Numbered from the stretch's first letter, positions 8,231 through 17,010 are shown. The stretch: 64,000 bases of DNA from an uncultured Candidatus Melainabacteria bacterium (GCA_934718135.1 CAKUZW010000001.1:491017-555016); one strand, 5' to 3'. Program-made: numbers and translations. The notes: generated from the sequence alone by a model not told the origin.

Positions 8231-8449
8231 GTGAACAATAAGGCTACAAAAATTTACAGTTTAGGGCGAAAAATATTTACACGGAGAAAAGAATTAGGGA
8301 TGTCACAAAATACGTTAGCTGAAAAACTCGACATCTCGAGGGAACATTTAGCAAAAATTGAAACAGCCAAACGCACCGTAAGCCTAGATTTACTAATTGA
8401 AATTGCAGATTCCCTAAATACAAAAGTTAGAGATTTAATCGACTTTTAA
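8231..8449 (+). CDS. XRE-family helix-turn-helix regulator
   Basis: A 72-aa protein consisting almost only of a Cro/CI-type helix-turn-helix: LGRKIFTRRKELGMSQNTLA, then LDISREHLAKIETAKRTVSL. It begins at a GTG codon; no ATG is available before the domain. Divergent from the prepilin gene, with an inverted-repeat-like TACTTCAAAAGTA in the shared intergenic region that might be an operator for both. Target unknown. Confidence 0.85.
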   Translation: MNNKATKIYSLGRKIFTRRKELGMSQNTLAEKLDISREHLAKIETAKRTVSLDLLIEIADSLNTKVRDLIDF

Positions 8450-8533
8450 ATCTTATGGTTATGGATAGTTGATATAATAAAAAATGTTTTTCAGGTACTT
8501 ATATTTTGTCTTGAATTTGGGTTTGAAACTCTT

Positions 8534-8806
8534 TTATATTTCTAAAATTGATTGACCGGTAATTTCTTTTTCAGATTTTTTACTTGCAATGCTTGCACAT
8601 ACTTTTAGGTTTTCACAAAGAATACCTTTTATAAATGCTGTTAAGTTGTTCTGTTCTACCGGCTTTCCATTTTCGGTTATTGGAATATCTGTTTGTTTGG
8701 AAAATTTTTCGAAAAACTTGCTTAATGGATTTTCTAATATCTTTGTTAAAATAATTTTGGGTAGTTGAAAAGCTTCAGTGTTGCCTACGGCTTCATAAGC
8801 TCTCAA
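8534..8806 (-). CDS. Doubtful small hypothetical protein
   Basis: A 90-residue reading frame that would need a TTG start without a clear ribosome binding site. The translation (ILENPLSKFFEKFSKQTDIP in the middle) is amphipathic and not repeat-derived, so a small or truncated gene is possible. No family recognised. It lies between the HTH gene and gltX, facing away from both. Confidence 0.3.
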   Translation of the reverse strand: MRAYEAVGNTEAFQLPKIILTKILENPLSKFFEKFSKQTDIPITENGKPVEQNNLTAFIKGILCENLKVCASIASKKSEKEITGQSILEI

Positions 8807-8941
8807 GGTTCAAGATTGCTTAAATTTATTAAAAATAATTCTCACTTATCCTCTTATAGCCTCCACAACTCATTCACTTGAAAACACATTATTCTTGTGG
8901 TATTCTTTGAGTGCTAAAATTTATAAGGAAAGAAGGATAAA

Positions 8942-10405
8942 ATGTCAGAAGTTAGAGTTAGAATAGCTCCGTCACCAAGTGGAAATCTACACGTTGGGAC
9001 AGCAAGAACAGCTTTGTTCAATTACTTATTCGCTAAAAAAATGGGCGGAAAATTTATATTAAGAATTGAAGATACAGATGCCGAAAGAACTTCTCAAGAA
9101 TATATTGATAATATTTTTGATAGTTTGAAAGCTTTAGGTTTAAATTGGGATGAAGGTCCGGATGTTGGAGGTCCTTATGGTCCTTACACTCAATCTCAAA
9201 GATTTGATATCTATCCAAAATATGTTCAAAAACTTTTAGAGTCAGGTTTTGCGTATGAATGTTTCTGTACTCCGGAAGAACTTGAACAAGAAAAAGAAGA
9301 AGCTACAAAGGCTAAAAAACCTTATGTATATTCTAAGAAATGTGAAAATCTTACAGAAGAAGAAAAAGAAAAATTGAGAGCAGAAGGCAGAAAACCTGCT
9401 ATCAGATTTAATATCGCAAAAGCTCAAAAAGCATTCCACGATTCTTCAATTTTGAAGTTCAATGACCTTGTAAAAGGGGAATTGCACATGGATACAAATC
9501 TTTTAGGAGATTTTGTTATCCAAAAATCAAATGGAGCTCCTACATACAACTTTGCGGTTGTAATTGATGATGCTTTGATGAAAATTTCTCACGTTATCAG
9601 AGGAGAAGATCATATTTCAAATACTTATAAACAAATTCTTATCTTCGAAGCTTTAGGTTTTGAAGTTCCGAGATTTGGTCATTTAGGTATGATTTTGGCA
9701 CCTGATAGAAGTAAATTGTCAAAAAGACACGGTGCAACAGCCGTTTCTGACTTTGTTAAACAAGGTTACTTAACAGAAGCATTGATTAACTTTGTAGCTT
9801 TACTTGGTTGGTCTCCTTCTGATGGTGAAGAAATTAAGACAGTTGATGAAATCGCTAAAGACTTCAGAATTGACGAAATTTCTTCTTCAAACTCAATTTT
9901 TGAATACGACAAATTGAAATGGATGAACAGCCACTATATCAAAATGTTGCCAATCGAAAAATTGAAAGAAATGTTGAAACCGTATTTGACTCAGTACAAT
10001 TTGAATGAATTGACAGATGCTCAATATACAAAAATGGTTGAAATAACAAGAGAACCTTTGACTTTGCTTTCAGATATTACTGACGCTGTTCCATATTTCT
10101 TCGGAAAAGATGTTCATATTGATTCTGAAACTCAAGAAAAAACTCTTGATACCGAAGTTTCTCAAAACGTATTGAAAGACTTTGTTCCAAAAGCTAAAAC
10201 TTGGGATTGGACAGATGAAAATCTTCACGAAAAATTAGCTGATTTCAGAGCTGAATGGAAAGAAAAAGGTGTTAAACCTAAAGTTACAATGTGGGCAATC
10301 AGAGCAGCTATTACAGGTAGAACTTTTGGTGCTGATATGGTTGGAATTCTTGATATTTTAGGAAAAGATACCTCTATTTATAGAGCAGAAAAAGCTATTA
10401 AATAA
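8942..10405 (+). CDS. gltX: Glutamyl-tRNA synthetase
   Basis: Class I aminoacyl-tRNA synthetase that charges tRNA-Glu (and possibly tRNA-Gln if a GatCAB pathway exists). 487 aa, typical. The HIGH-type motif is PSPSGNLHVGTARTAL near residue 10 and the KMSKS-type motif is KLSKRHG near 258. VRGEDHISNT-type core (HVIRGEDH) is present. AAGGAAAGAAGG is a strong ribosome binding site. A perfect hairpin follows at 10427-10463, so the gene is monocistronic. Confidence 0.97.
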   Translation: MSEVRVRIAPSPSGNLHVGTARTALFNYLFAKKMGGKFILRIEDTDAERTSQEYIDNIFDSLKALGLNWDEGPDVGGPYGPYTQSQRFDIYPKYVQKLLESGFAYECFCTPEELEQEKEEATKAKKPYVYSKKCENLTEEEKEKLRAEGRKPAIRFNIAKAQKAFHDSSILKFNDLVKGELHMDTNLLGDFVIQKSNGAPTYNFAVVIDDALMKISHVIRGEDHISNTYKQILIFEALGFEVPRFGHLGMILAPDRSKLSKRHGATAVSDFVKQGYLTEALINFVALLGWSPSDGEEIKTVDEIAKDFRIDEISSSNSIFEYDKLKWMNSHYIKMLPIEKLKEMLKPYLTQYNLNELTDAQYTKMVEITREPLTLLSDITDAVPYFFGKDVHIDSETQEKTLDTEVSQNVLKDFVPKAKTWDWTDENLHEKLADFRAEWKEKGVKPKVTMWAIRAAITGRTFGADMVGILDILGKDTSIYRAEKAIK

Positions 10406-10426
10406 TAGATTTATTAGATAATAATT

Positions 10427-10463
10427 TAAGAGGCGGTGTGAGCTTTGCTCACACCGCCTCTTA
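10427..10463. terminator. Bidirectional terminator between gltX and the 302-aa gene
   Basis: A perfect 17-base stem (TAAGAGGCGGTGTGAGC and its complement) with a TTT loop, shared by two convergent genes. There is no long T run on either side. Confidence 0.75.
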
Positions 10464-10490
10464 ATACTATAAATTCATCTAAATACAAAT

Positions 10491-11399
10491 TTAGCCGGCA
10501 ACAAATTTAGCTAAAATTTCAGGAAATTTATTTACTAAAGCATCTGCAAATTTGTCTGTATCAATTTGTGTTGTTACGACAGCTAAAATATCTTGTGGCA
10601 AATGGGTCATCATTTTTTGTAAATATTCAGGCTTTATAACTCCAAAAGATTTAACAATTTCATCTTTTTGACGCTCCCTTGCAATAATATGAGTGTAAGC
10701 ATCAGAGTCAAATTTTTCGTAAAGTTTTGGTTCACGAGAGGTTAAAGATAGGGTTAATTGTTGCTTTTGAGTTGGTTGCAAATTAGTAATTGCGTTTTTA
10801 TATTGCAAATCGCCTAATTGCCCTATTTGATTGACCAAATCACGAGCATTCCCACTTTGAGCTTCGATTCCAGTTACACTTTCTAATATCTGTTGAAGGT
10901 ACATTTCCGGTATTGATTGCAAATTTTGCAACAACATATCTTTATCCATATCTGTGCTTGTTAAGAGTTTATCAAGTTGTTTTTCGGGCATGTATTCAAT
11001 AATTTGTCGTTCTGAAAACATTTGAAAAACAGTTTTTACAAGCTCTTCCATTGGAATACCTTTGAGTAAATCCATTAAGCTGTCTTGTGTAAAAAATTGC
11101 AACCCCTCAACCAAATCATCTGTTTCTAACATTGGAACAAGCTTTTCTAATTGTGCAGAAGTCATTGACTGCATGATAGTTAGTTTATTTTCAGGATCTG
11201 CAAGTTGGAACAATTCAACCAACTGATTAGGATCTGTGAACATGTCTGCAGCCATTTGAATAGCGGCTTGGTTTCCTTGAGCTGCTTCTGCATCCAAAAT
11301 CTCTTTAACGGATTTGTCTGCATAAACCTGCATTTTGTCATTACTTATCCCGAGTCTGCTTTGTAAATATTCTAATGTTGAATTTATGGCAATAGACAT
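10491..11399 (-). CDS. Helical-repeat protein resembling the MgtE N domain
   Basis: A 302-aa acidic soluble protein built of short helical repeats: QLVELFQLADPENKLTIMQS, then AQLEKLVPMLETDDLVEG, QDSLMDLLKGIPMEELVKT and EKQLDKLLTSTDMDKDML. The L-x2-L/I-P or D-P pattern resembles the superhelical intracellular N domain of MgtE magnesium channels and FliG-like helical repeats, but no CBS or membrane domain is attached. Probably a cytoplasmic protein-protein interaction module; function unknown. GAGGTTGTC before ATG supports the start. No sign of an operon. Confidence 0.65.
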   Translation of the reverse strand: MSIAINSTLEYLQSRLGISNDKMQVYADKSVKEILDAEAAQGNQAAIQMAADMFTDPNQLVELFQLADPENKLTIMQSMTSAQLEKLVPMLETDDLVEGLQFFTQDSLMDLLKGIPMEELVKTVFQMFSERQIIEYMPEKQLDKLLTSTDMDKDMLLQNLQSIPEMYLQQILESVTGIEAQSGNARDLVNQIGQLGDLQYKNAITNLQPTQKQQLTLSLTSREPKLYEKFDSDAYTHIIARERQKDEIVKSFGVIKPEYLQKMMTHLPQDILAVVTTQIDTDKFADALVNKFPEILAKFVAG

Positions 11400-11584
11400 G
11401 ACAACCTCTGAAAATTAATTTTCTTATATGGTTTATCGGCACAATTGTAAATAAAATTTAGCCATCTGCGATAATTGTAACAAAAAGTAATATTGTTCAA
11501 AATACACGAAATAATTGAATTATAGCTAAATTTATTTGTTACGTTTTGTAAATATTTAGTTATTCATGTAACAAAAAAGTTACA

Positions 11585-11604
11585 AAACTATACTTTATAT
11601 ATAT
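11585..11604 (+). promoter_or_regulatory. Shared promoter-like motif (copy F)
   Basis: ACTATACTTTATATATATAA lies 25-45 bases before the 89-aa gene. Directly upstream, TGTAACAAAAAAGTTACA (about 11567-11584) is an inverted repeat, a good operator candidate. Confidence 0.4.
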
Positions 11605-11629
11605 AAGGAAAAATATAAGGAATAGGACA

Positions 11630-11899
11630 ATGAGTTTCGATGTAAATATTGGAAGAACGCAACCTATAATCAAAGCAGCCGCCAATATGAACAACGATGG
11701 TGGCAGCGGTGGTAACTTAGGTTACATGATGAGAGAAAAAAAGAAGAATCAACAAGAAAAAAGAAGTTTGTTTGACGATGGTGATGTTTCTGTAGATTCC
11801 TTTGAAATGGCTTCAAAATTGCCAAAACAAAACTATGAAGAAGCAATAGGGATGAAGAATTCTTGGATTGAGAATTTTATCTCTAAATTTACAAAATAA
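11630..11899 (+). CDS. Small lineage-specific protein
   Basis: An 89-aa charged protein of unknown function. It starts MSFDVNIGRTQP, has a Gly/Asn-rich patch (NNDGGSGGNLGY, residues 22-33), a basic KKKNQQEKR segment, and an amphipathic C-terminal helix ENFISKFTK. No signal peptide. It has the shared TACTTTATATA promoter motif and an inverted repeat upstream, and an AAGGAATAGG ribosome binding site. Unlikely to be a chance frame, because of the conserved upstream signal and the codon use. Confidence 0.65.
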   Translation: MSFDVNIGRTQPIIKAAANMNNDGGSGGNLGYMMREKKKNQQEKRSLFDDGDVSVDSFEMASKLPKQNYEEAIGMKNSWIENFISKFTK

Positions 11900-11944
11900 A
11901 AATTATATTGTACTGCTATTTTGAATAGGTTAGAAAATTTTAAA

Positions 11945-12060
11945 GTAAGGCAATAATGGAAAAGGAACAAAGAAATAAGTCCTTTACATTTTTTTCGTCA
12001 TCCGTCAATAAGTCTATAGGTCAATAAGTGGATAAGTTTTACGCTGAGTTCTAGTATGTT
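11945..12060 (+). repeat. Dispersed repeat remnant
   Basis: Purine-rich unit GGAAAAGGAACAAAGAAAT and the AAGTCTATAGGTCAATAAGT unit, as at 10-345 and 1310-1345. With the terminator and RNA-like segment after it, this accounts for the 357-base gap between the 89-aa gene and tRNA-Gly. Confidence 0.6.
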
Positions 12061-12072
12061 TTACGTGAGCAT

Positions 12073-12101
12073 AAAAATAGAGAGCCAACGCAATTGACTC
12101 T
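12073..12101 (-). terminator. Terminator downstream of the tRNA-like segment
   Basis: Minus strand TAGAGAGTCAA, short loop, TTGGCTCTCTA followed by TTTTTAT. An intrinsic terminator reading from the tRNA-Gly side. Confidence 0.65.
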
Positions 12102-12108
12102 CTATGGA

Positions 12109-12215
12109 GCGGAAGCCAAGTAGGTACTATGCCTCTAATGCTCAACTACGTTTCGCAAAGAGTCATAGCAACGAGAGTCGAACTCGCAAATGACGAGTTC
12201 TCGCCAATATCTTCA
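12109..12215 (-). other. tRNA-like remnant downstream of tRNA-Gly
   Basis: On the minus strand the segment contains GCGAGTTCGACTCTCGT, nearly the T arm of the adjacent tRNA-Gly, and further on GGCTTCCGCTCCA, which matches its acceptor end plus a CCA. Between them GCGAAACGTAGTTGAGCATT loosely resembles an acceptor and D arm. No complete cloverleaf can be folded. It may be a decayed tRNA copy or a scar of integration at a tRNA gene. Confidence 0.35.
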
Positions 12216-12218
12216 TAC

Positions 12219-12257
12219 TAATTAAAAAAGAGTCGATGAACGACTCTTTTTTAATTA
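12219..12257 (-). terminator. Terminator of tRNA-Gly
   Basis: A perfect 17-base stem (TAATTAAAAAAGAGTCG and complement) with an ATGAA loop immediately after the tRNA 3' end. It is symmetrical, so it could work on both strands. Confidence 0.8.
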
Positions 12258-12329
12258 GCGGAAGACGAGACTCGAACTCGCGACAGCCTGCTTGGAAGGC
12301 AGACGCTCTACCAACTGAGCTACTTCCGC
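12257..12329 (-). tRNA. tRNA-Gly (UCC)
   Basis: Complete 73-base cloverleaf: acceptor GCGGAAG / CTTCCGC, D arm GCTCAGTTGGTAGAGC, anticodon stem CTGC / GCAG enclosing CTTCCAA (anticodon UCC), and T arm GCGAG-TTCGAGT-CTCGT. Discriminator is T and the CCA end is not encoded, so CCA must be added by the nucleotidyltransferase. Confidence 0.95.
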
Positions 12330-12397
12330 AAAACATATTCATTTGTAACAAAGTCATCTTACTATAAAAATTTTTTAAAATCAAGATTATTTTTCAA

Positions 12398-12459
12398 ATA
12401 AATTTATCTAATACTTTAGGACTACAAAAAATTACTATTAAAGTATTAGTCAAATTTAT
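12398..12459. repeat. Long inverted repeat
   Basis: AATAAATTTATCTAATACTT (and TA) pairs with its near-perfect complement 20 bases later. The rest of the 380-base gap up to the parvulin gene (12460-12709) shows no gene and no RNA I can identify; it has a TATAAT box on the minus strand near 12497-12502 that could serve tRNA-Gly. Confidence 0.5.
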
Positions 12460-12709
12460 TCTTTAGAATGGTGAAAAATATCGGCATGACAGTTTATTAT
12501 ATACATGTAGATTCAAAGAGTCCAAGCACTTTTTCGGGGTTGCGACAAGATTTTTTCTTTTTGCGGTTTGGTTGAAAACCCTTTGGGTCTACACTTTACT
12601 TCAAAAAAATTTTTCATGTTTTATAACTTCCGACTTGTTTTGCGAGATTGCAATGCAGGTCTTTTTATTTTATTATACTTTTTGTATAAATTTATAGGAG
12701 TAAACACTT

Positions 12710-12991
12710 ATGACAACAGAAGTTAAAGCAAGTCACATTCTTGTGAAAACAGAAGAAGAAGCTAAAAAATTGTATGATGAAATCAAAAATGGTGCATCAT
12801 TTGCTAAGATTGCCGAAGAAAAATCTTTATGCCCTTCCGGTCAAAATGGTGGAGATTTAGGATTTTTCGGTAAAGGCATGATGGTTAAACCGTTTGAAGA
12901 TGCTGCATTTTCTCTTGAAGTCGGAGAATTGTCTCAACCGGTTCAAACTCAATTTGGATGGCATTTAATCGAGGTTACAGATAAAAAATAA
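12710..12991 (+). CDS. Parvulin-type peptidyl-prolyl cis-trans isomerase
   Basis: A 93-aa single-domain PpiC/Par10-like rotamase, with no signal peptide and therefore cytoplasmic. Family landmarks: ASHILVKTEEEAKKL at the start, FAKIAEEKSLCPSGQNGGDL in the middle, and FGWHLIEVTDKK at the end. The start has TAGGAG nine bases upstream. It is the first gene of an operon; its stop overlaps the next start by one base (TAATG). Confidence 0.93.
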   Translation: MTTEVKASHILVKTEEEAKKLYDEIKNGASFAKIAEEKSLCPSGQNGGDLGFFGKGMMVKPFEDAAFSLEVGELSQPVQTQFGWHLIEVTDKK

Positions 12992-14562
12992 TGGATAATA
13001 TTGCAGTAATTAAAAATTTCATGGCAGACAATGATTTGGAATATTTATTGGTAAATTCAACCAACGAATTTCTTGTTGAATATAATACATTAGCTGAAAA
13101 TTCCAGATATAAATTGACTAATTTTTCAGGTTCGACCGGAGAAGCTCTTGTCACACCTGATACAATTTATCTTTTTGTTGATGGAAGGTATCATATTCAA
13201 GCTGATCAAGAAGTTTGCCATGAAAAAATTACTGTTGTAAAACTTCAAACCGGTGAAAAATATCTTGATGAGTTATTAAAAAGAATTCCAAAAGATAGAA
13301 CATTGGGTGTTTTTTCAAAGAAAAATTCTCAAAATAAGATTGAATTTTTGGAAAGAAACAGAAAAATTAAACTATTAGATTTTGATCCGTTGGACCAAAA
13401 TTTAGAAGTAAAAATTTCTGAAAATATTTCACTGGATAAAAAATATACAGGTTTAACAAAAGAAGAAAAAATAGAGAAATTATCTCAAAATTTGAGCAAG
13501 GATGAAGCTATCTATATTACAGATTTGGACGAGGTTTCGTACCTTTACAATATGCGAAATTTTTCTCAAAATTATTCATCAAAAATAAAAGCTAAAGCGT
13601 TAATTTTTAAAAATAATTCTATTCTTTTTACTCAGAATAAAATGCAAAATTTGGAAGAAGTTTTGCAGAAAATTGATAAAACCGTTTATGTTGATAAAAA
13701 CACAATTAACGGATATGATTATAATTTATTGGGTGAAAAAGCGACTTTGCTTGATGTTAGTCCTGTAAAACTAATGAAAGCTCAAAAAAATGAAGCTGAA
13801 ATTGATCATTTGAAATCGGCATTTGCTAGAACTGATAAGGCTGTCAAAGCTATACGAGAATATATTTATAACAATGATAATATTTCAGAATTTGATATAT
13901 CTGAACAATTAGAAAAAGAGTTCAAAAAACAGGGTGCATTAGGTTTAAGTTTCCGCTCTATTGTTGCTAAAGATAAAAATTCCGCATTGGCTCATTATTC
14001 AAAATCTTCAAAGGATGAAATCATAAAAGACGGGAGTCTTGTTTTAATTGATTGTGGAGCGTATTTTGAAGGAGGTCTTGCAACTGATATTACAAGAGTT
14101 TTTGTCAAAGGCACTCCGACAAAACTTCAGCAAAAAATTTACACAACTGTATTAAAAGCATTTTTGTTAGGTTTCAATTATGCAAAAACTCATCCGCAAC
14201 GTCCATTACAAGGTTTTGAAATAGATAAAAAAGTGCATGAATTTTTTGCTTCTCAAAATTTGGATGGTTTTGTTTTCAACCATGGTTTGGGGCATGGGAT
14301 TGGTGTAAATGTCCATGAATATCCGCCAAATTTAAGCACAAATGAAATTGCCAAAACTCCAATTCTTGATGGAATGGTCTTTTCAATTGAACCGGGACTT
14401 TATAAGGAAAATTATTTTGGCGTTCGTTTAGAAAATTCATGTTACTTCAAAGATAATGGTATCCATTCATTTGTTCACATGAATTATGAGAGAAAATTGA
14501 TTGATTTTGAAATGCTTACAGATGAGGAAATTCAAGAACTTGCTGAATTTGAGGTTATATAA
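12991..14562 (+). CDS. Xaa-Pro aminopeptidase (M24B family)
   Basis: A 523-aa metallopeptidase that removes N-terminal residues preceding proline. Two creatinase-type N-terminal subdomains (about 1-270) precede the pita-bread catalytic domain. Metal ligands are visible in LIDCGAYFEGGLATDITR (two Asp), the HGLGHGIG His, FSIEPGLY (Glu) and VRLENS (Glu). The length and layout match the three-domain aminopeptidase P form. Translationally coupled on both sides: TAATG with the parvulin gene and TAATG with the methyltransferase gene. Confidence 0.93.
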   Translation: MDNIAVIKNFMADNDLEYLLVNSTNEFLVEYNTLAENSRYKLTNFSGSTGEALVTPDTIYLFVDGRYHIQADQEVCHEKITVVKLQTGEKYLDELLKRIPKDRTLGVFSKKNSQNKIEFLERNRKIKLLDFDPLDQNLEVKISENISLDKKYTGLTKEEKIEKLSQNLSKDEAIYITDLDEVSYLYNMRNFSQNYSSKIKAKALIFKNNSILFTQNKMQNLEEVLQKIDKTVYVDKNTINGYDYNLLGEKATLLDVSPVKLMKAQKNEAEIDHLKSAFARTDKAVKAIREYIYNNDNISEFDISEQLEKEFKKQGALGLSFRSIVAKDKNSALAHYSKSSKDEIIKDGSLVLIDCGAYFEGGLATDITRVFVKGTPTKLQQKIYTTVLKAFLLGFNYAKTHPQRPLQGFEIDKKVHEFFASQNLDGFVFNHGLGHGIGVNVHEYPPNLSTNEIAKTPILDGMVFSIEPGLYKENYFGVRLENSCYFKDNGIHSFVHMNYERKLIDFEMLTDEEIQELAEFEVI

Positions 14563-15320
14563 TGGAAATTACAAGCGTAAATAACGAACTGGTGAAAGAA
14601 ACAGTTAAGCTTCAACAAAAAAAATATAGAAATCAAAGCGGGAAATTTTTATTAGAAGGTTATAAAGCGATTAAAGAAGCTTTTTATTTTGGGATAAAAA
14701 TTGAGCATATTTTTGTTGAAAAAAGTAAAATTAATGACTATAATTTTGCTAAAAATTTAATTATTGAAACTACTGAACCAGTCCTAAAAAAGCTTTCCAC
14801 TACTGAATCTGCTCCTGTTTCAATTGCTGTTGGGTATCAAAAAAATTATGATAAAAATATTTTAAAAAATTGCAAAAAAGTTTTACTTTTAGAAAACATT
14901 AAAGATGCCGGAAATTTAGGGACAATTGTTCGCTCATCTGTCGCGTTTGGAGCGGACGCAATTGTTTTGTTTGGAGAAAGCGTTGATATTTATAACCCGA
15001 AATGTGTTCGCTCTACTGTCGGCAATCTTTGGAAAATTCCGATTTTTCATATTGAAAAATTTGAAGAGTTGGAAGAAATTTTTGATGGGTTTGAGAGAAT
15101 TGCGACACTTCCTAAATCTAAAAATTTGTTAAAAAAATACAAATTAAATTCAGTGAAAACAGTTGTTATGTTTGGAAGTGAAGCGGATGGTTTATCTGAA
15201 AATTTGATAAATTTTTCAACAAATTCCACAAAAATTGAAATGAAAAATACAGTTGAGTCTCTTAACCTTGCAACATCTGTTGCTGTTATTTTATATGAAT
15301 TATTTGTGGAGAATATCTAA
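14562..15320 (+). CDS. SpoU/TrmH-family RNA 2'-O-methyltransferase
   Basis: A 252-aa SPOUT-knot methyltransferase acting on rRNA or tRNA ribose. The N-terminal L30e-like substrate-binding part (about 1-100) is followed by the three SpoU motifs: NIKDAGNLGTIVRSS, then VVMFGSEADGLS, then MKNTVESLNLATSVAVILYE. The AdoMet-binding trefoil knot is intact. The exact target cannot be told from sequence. Third gene in the operon. Confidence 0.93.
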   Translation: MEITSVNNELVKETVKLQQKKYRNQSGKFLLEGYKAIKEAFYFGIKIEHIFVEKSKINDYNFAKNLIIETTEPVLKKLSTTESAPVSIAVGYQKNYDKNILKNCKKVLLLENIKDAGNLGTIVRSSVAFGADAIVLFGESVDIYNPKCVRSTVGNLWKIPIFHIEKFEELEEIFDGFERIATLPKSKNLLKKYKLNSVKTVVMFGSEADGLSENLINFSTNSTKIEMKNTVESLNLATSVAVILYELFVENI

Positions 15321-15321
15321 A

Positions 15322-15786
15322 ATGAGATGTCACGAACTGCGAGCAAAAGAACTTTTTCAAAGTGGCTATAACTGTGCCCAATCTGTTTTTGGCGCGTATG
15401 CTGAAGAATTGGGGTTGGATTTCGAAACGGCATTAAAAATTTCATCATCTTTTGGAGCCGGAATGGGAAGGCTTAGGGAAGTTTGTGGTGCTGTTAGCGG
15501 AATGTTTATGGCTGTTGGTCTTGCAAATGGATACAGTTCAAATTCAGACAATATAATCAAAGCAAATCACTATAAAACCATCCAATATTTGGCAAAAGAA
15601 TTTGAAAAAATGAATGGTTCTATAATTTGTAGTGAGCTTTTAGGTCTAGCTCATAAAAAAGATTCGCCTGTTCCAAATGAGAGAACAGAAGAATATTATA
15701 AAAAGCGACCATGCAAAGAACTCGTTGGGGATGCTTGCAGGATATTGGATAAATATTTGGAAGAAACTAAAAAAGCGGTCAAGTAA
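15322..15786 (+). CDS. C_GCAxxG_C_C family redox or metal protein
   Basis: A 154-aa cysteine-containing protein. YNCAQSVFGAYAEELGL, FGAGMGRLREVCGAVSGMFM and a C-terminal Cys pair (RPCKELVGDACRIL) match the C_GCAxxG_C_C family, whose members often bind iron or take part in redox chemistry. I choose ATG 15322, one base after the preceding stop; a 23-codon upstream extension would lie entirely inside the methyltransferase gene. It ends at a terminator hairpin that overlaps its stop codon. Confidence 0.88.
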   Translation: MRCHELRAKELFQSGYNCAQSVFGAYAEELGLDFETALKISSSFGAGMGRLREVCGAVSGMFMAVGLANGYSSNSDNIIKANHYKTIQYLAKEFEKMNGSIICSELLGLAHKKDSPVPNERTEEYYKKRPCKELVGDACRILDKYLEETKKAVK

Positions 15787-15797
15787 ATTGACCGCTT
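15773..15797 (+). terminator. Terminator of the parvulin-pepP-SpoU operon
   Basis: AAGCGGTCAA, loop GTAAA, TTGACCGCTT. The stem overlaps the last codons and stop of the C_GCAxxG_C_C gene and could also end the convergent DUF805 transcript. Confidence 0.7.
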
Positions 15798-15814
15798 AAA
15801 TTTAAAATTTTAAT

Positions 15815-17002
15815 CTATGGCATTGACGGGTGTGAATTGATTTTGTAGCCTGAATTTGTCAAAGTTAAAATTTCAGACAAGCTTTTTGCCTTTTCTAGCC
15901 CTTTTGAATATTCATCGGGATTGATATAATATTCAGCCAAAATTTCATTGTTAAAAGAACTGTAAATCTTTGTCTTGTTCATTGTTTCAACATTTATTGG
16001 ATATTTTTCACGTTGTTTTATTTGCTCTTCTGTTGTTGAATTTTTAGAATCAACATAATTTGCTGCCATATTAAACATTTGTTTTTTGTACCTGTCTGAT
16101 AATTTGTTCCAAATTTCAGGTTCAATGTAGAAATTATATGAACCTTTTTGTAGGTCAATTTTAGTAAAGTTTGATTTTATTGCAACATCTTGATATTCAT
16201 TCGTGATGTTTATCAGTTTGTCTTTGAATTCAGGATGTGCTTTTCCATAATTATAAACTGCAACTCCTGAAGTTATAGTCATTGCAAAAAATCCGACAAC
16301 TAACAAAATTGGTGCAATAACTGCCCAAATTGTTGCTTGAGTTTTTTGTTTTTTATGAAAATTTTCTAAATCTTCTGTTTTATCTTGCTTTGCAGCCCAT
16401 TCATTCCCTCTAATTCCGCAGATAAACATAAAAGGAAACCAACCTGTTGTCAAAAGTAGAGGTAACATAAAAATTGTTTTCGGTGCTTTATTAAATAATC
16501 CCCAAATCCAAGTGCCTAAAAAAGCACCCCAATTAAATTTGAAAAGAGGATTAGCAGGTTTTTGGGAGGTGATTTTACCTTTTGTACAGAGTAATGAAAT
16601 TATTACAAATGTTGAAATCACTTTACTCCAAAAATTCGCTCCAACAGGAGTGTAAACAGCAAAAATCATTACCGCTAAAACAGAAGAAACCAAATAAATT
16701 CTATTATTGTCGGTTTCGCCTATAATATCTCGAACTCTTCTAACTATGCTTGGAAAAAGCAACGCTGTGGAGATAAGACCCGAAATGCAAATCCAAGTTA
16801 ACAACCACATTGGATTTGCGTTTTGAGTGAGTTCTCCCATCAATGTGGGATTAAATAATAATAAATACACAAATGGAGTAGAAAATATAAGGCATTCTAT
16901 GACCTCGATAATTAAATAATTAACGATAAAATCTCTTCGTCCTAAAATTCCGCACATTGATAAAAATTTATTATTCTCTTCAAAATAATTTTGTTCTTCC
17001 AT
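15815..17002 (-). CDS. DUF805-containing membrane protein
   Basis: A 395-aa polytopic membrane protein. The N-terminal part (about 15-135) is DUF805-like, with GILGRRDFIVNYLI and FPSIVRRVRDIIGE. A second membrane part starts FNWGAFLGTWIWGLFNK (about 155-240), a motif common in small bacterial membrane proteins. The C-terminal 145 residues are soluble and charged, with no known domain. Eight bases separate it from the upstream rmuC-like gene, so the two are likely cotranscribed. No biochemical role is established for DUF805. Confidence 0.8.
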   Translation of the reverse strand: MEEQNYFEENNKFLSMCGILGRRDFIVNYLIIEVIECLIFSTPFVYLLLFNPTLMGELTQNANPMWLLTWICISGLISTALLFPSIVRRVRDIIGETDNNRIYLVSSVLAVMIFAVYTPVGANFWSKVISTFVIISLLCTKGKITSQKPANPLFKFNWGAFLGTWIWGLFNKAPKTIFMLPLLLTTGWFPFMFICGIRGNEWAAKQDKTEDLENFHKKQKTQATIWAVIAPILLVVGFFAMTITSGVAVYNYGKAHPEFKDKLINITNEYQDVAIKSNFTKIDLQKGSYNFYIEPEIWNKLSDRYKKQMFNMAANYVDSKNSTTEEQIKQREKYPINVETMNKTKIYSSFNNEILAEYYINPDEYSKGLEKAKSLSEILTLTNSGYKINSHPSMP

Positions 17003-17010
17003 TTCTTCTC

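Noticed and set aside
12163..12384. 73-codon minus-strand frame across tRNA-Gly
   Set aside because: It spans the tRNA gene and its terminator; the CGSSSVGRASAFQAGCREFE-type peptide is the usual false translation of a tRNA.
12460..12709. SRP RNA, 6S RNA or tmRNA before the parvulin gene
   Set aside because: Checked for SRP GGAAGGAAGCAGC-type core and tmRNA ends; neither is there, and folding gives only weak stems.
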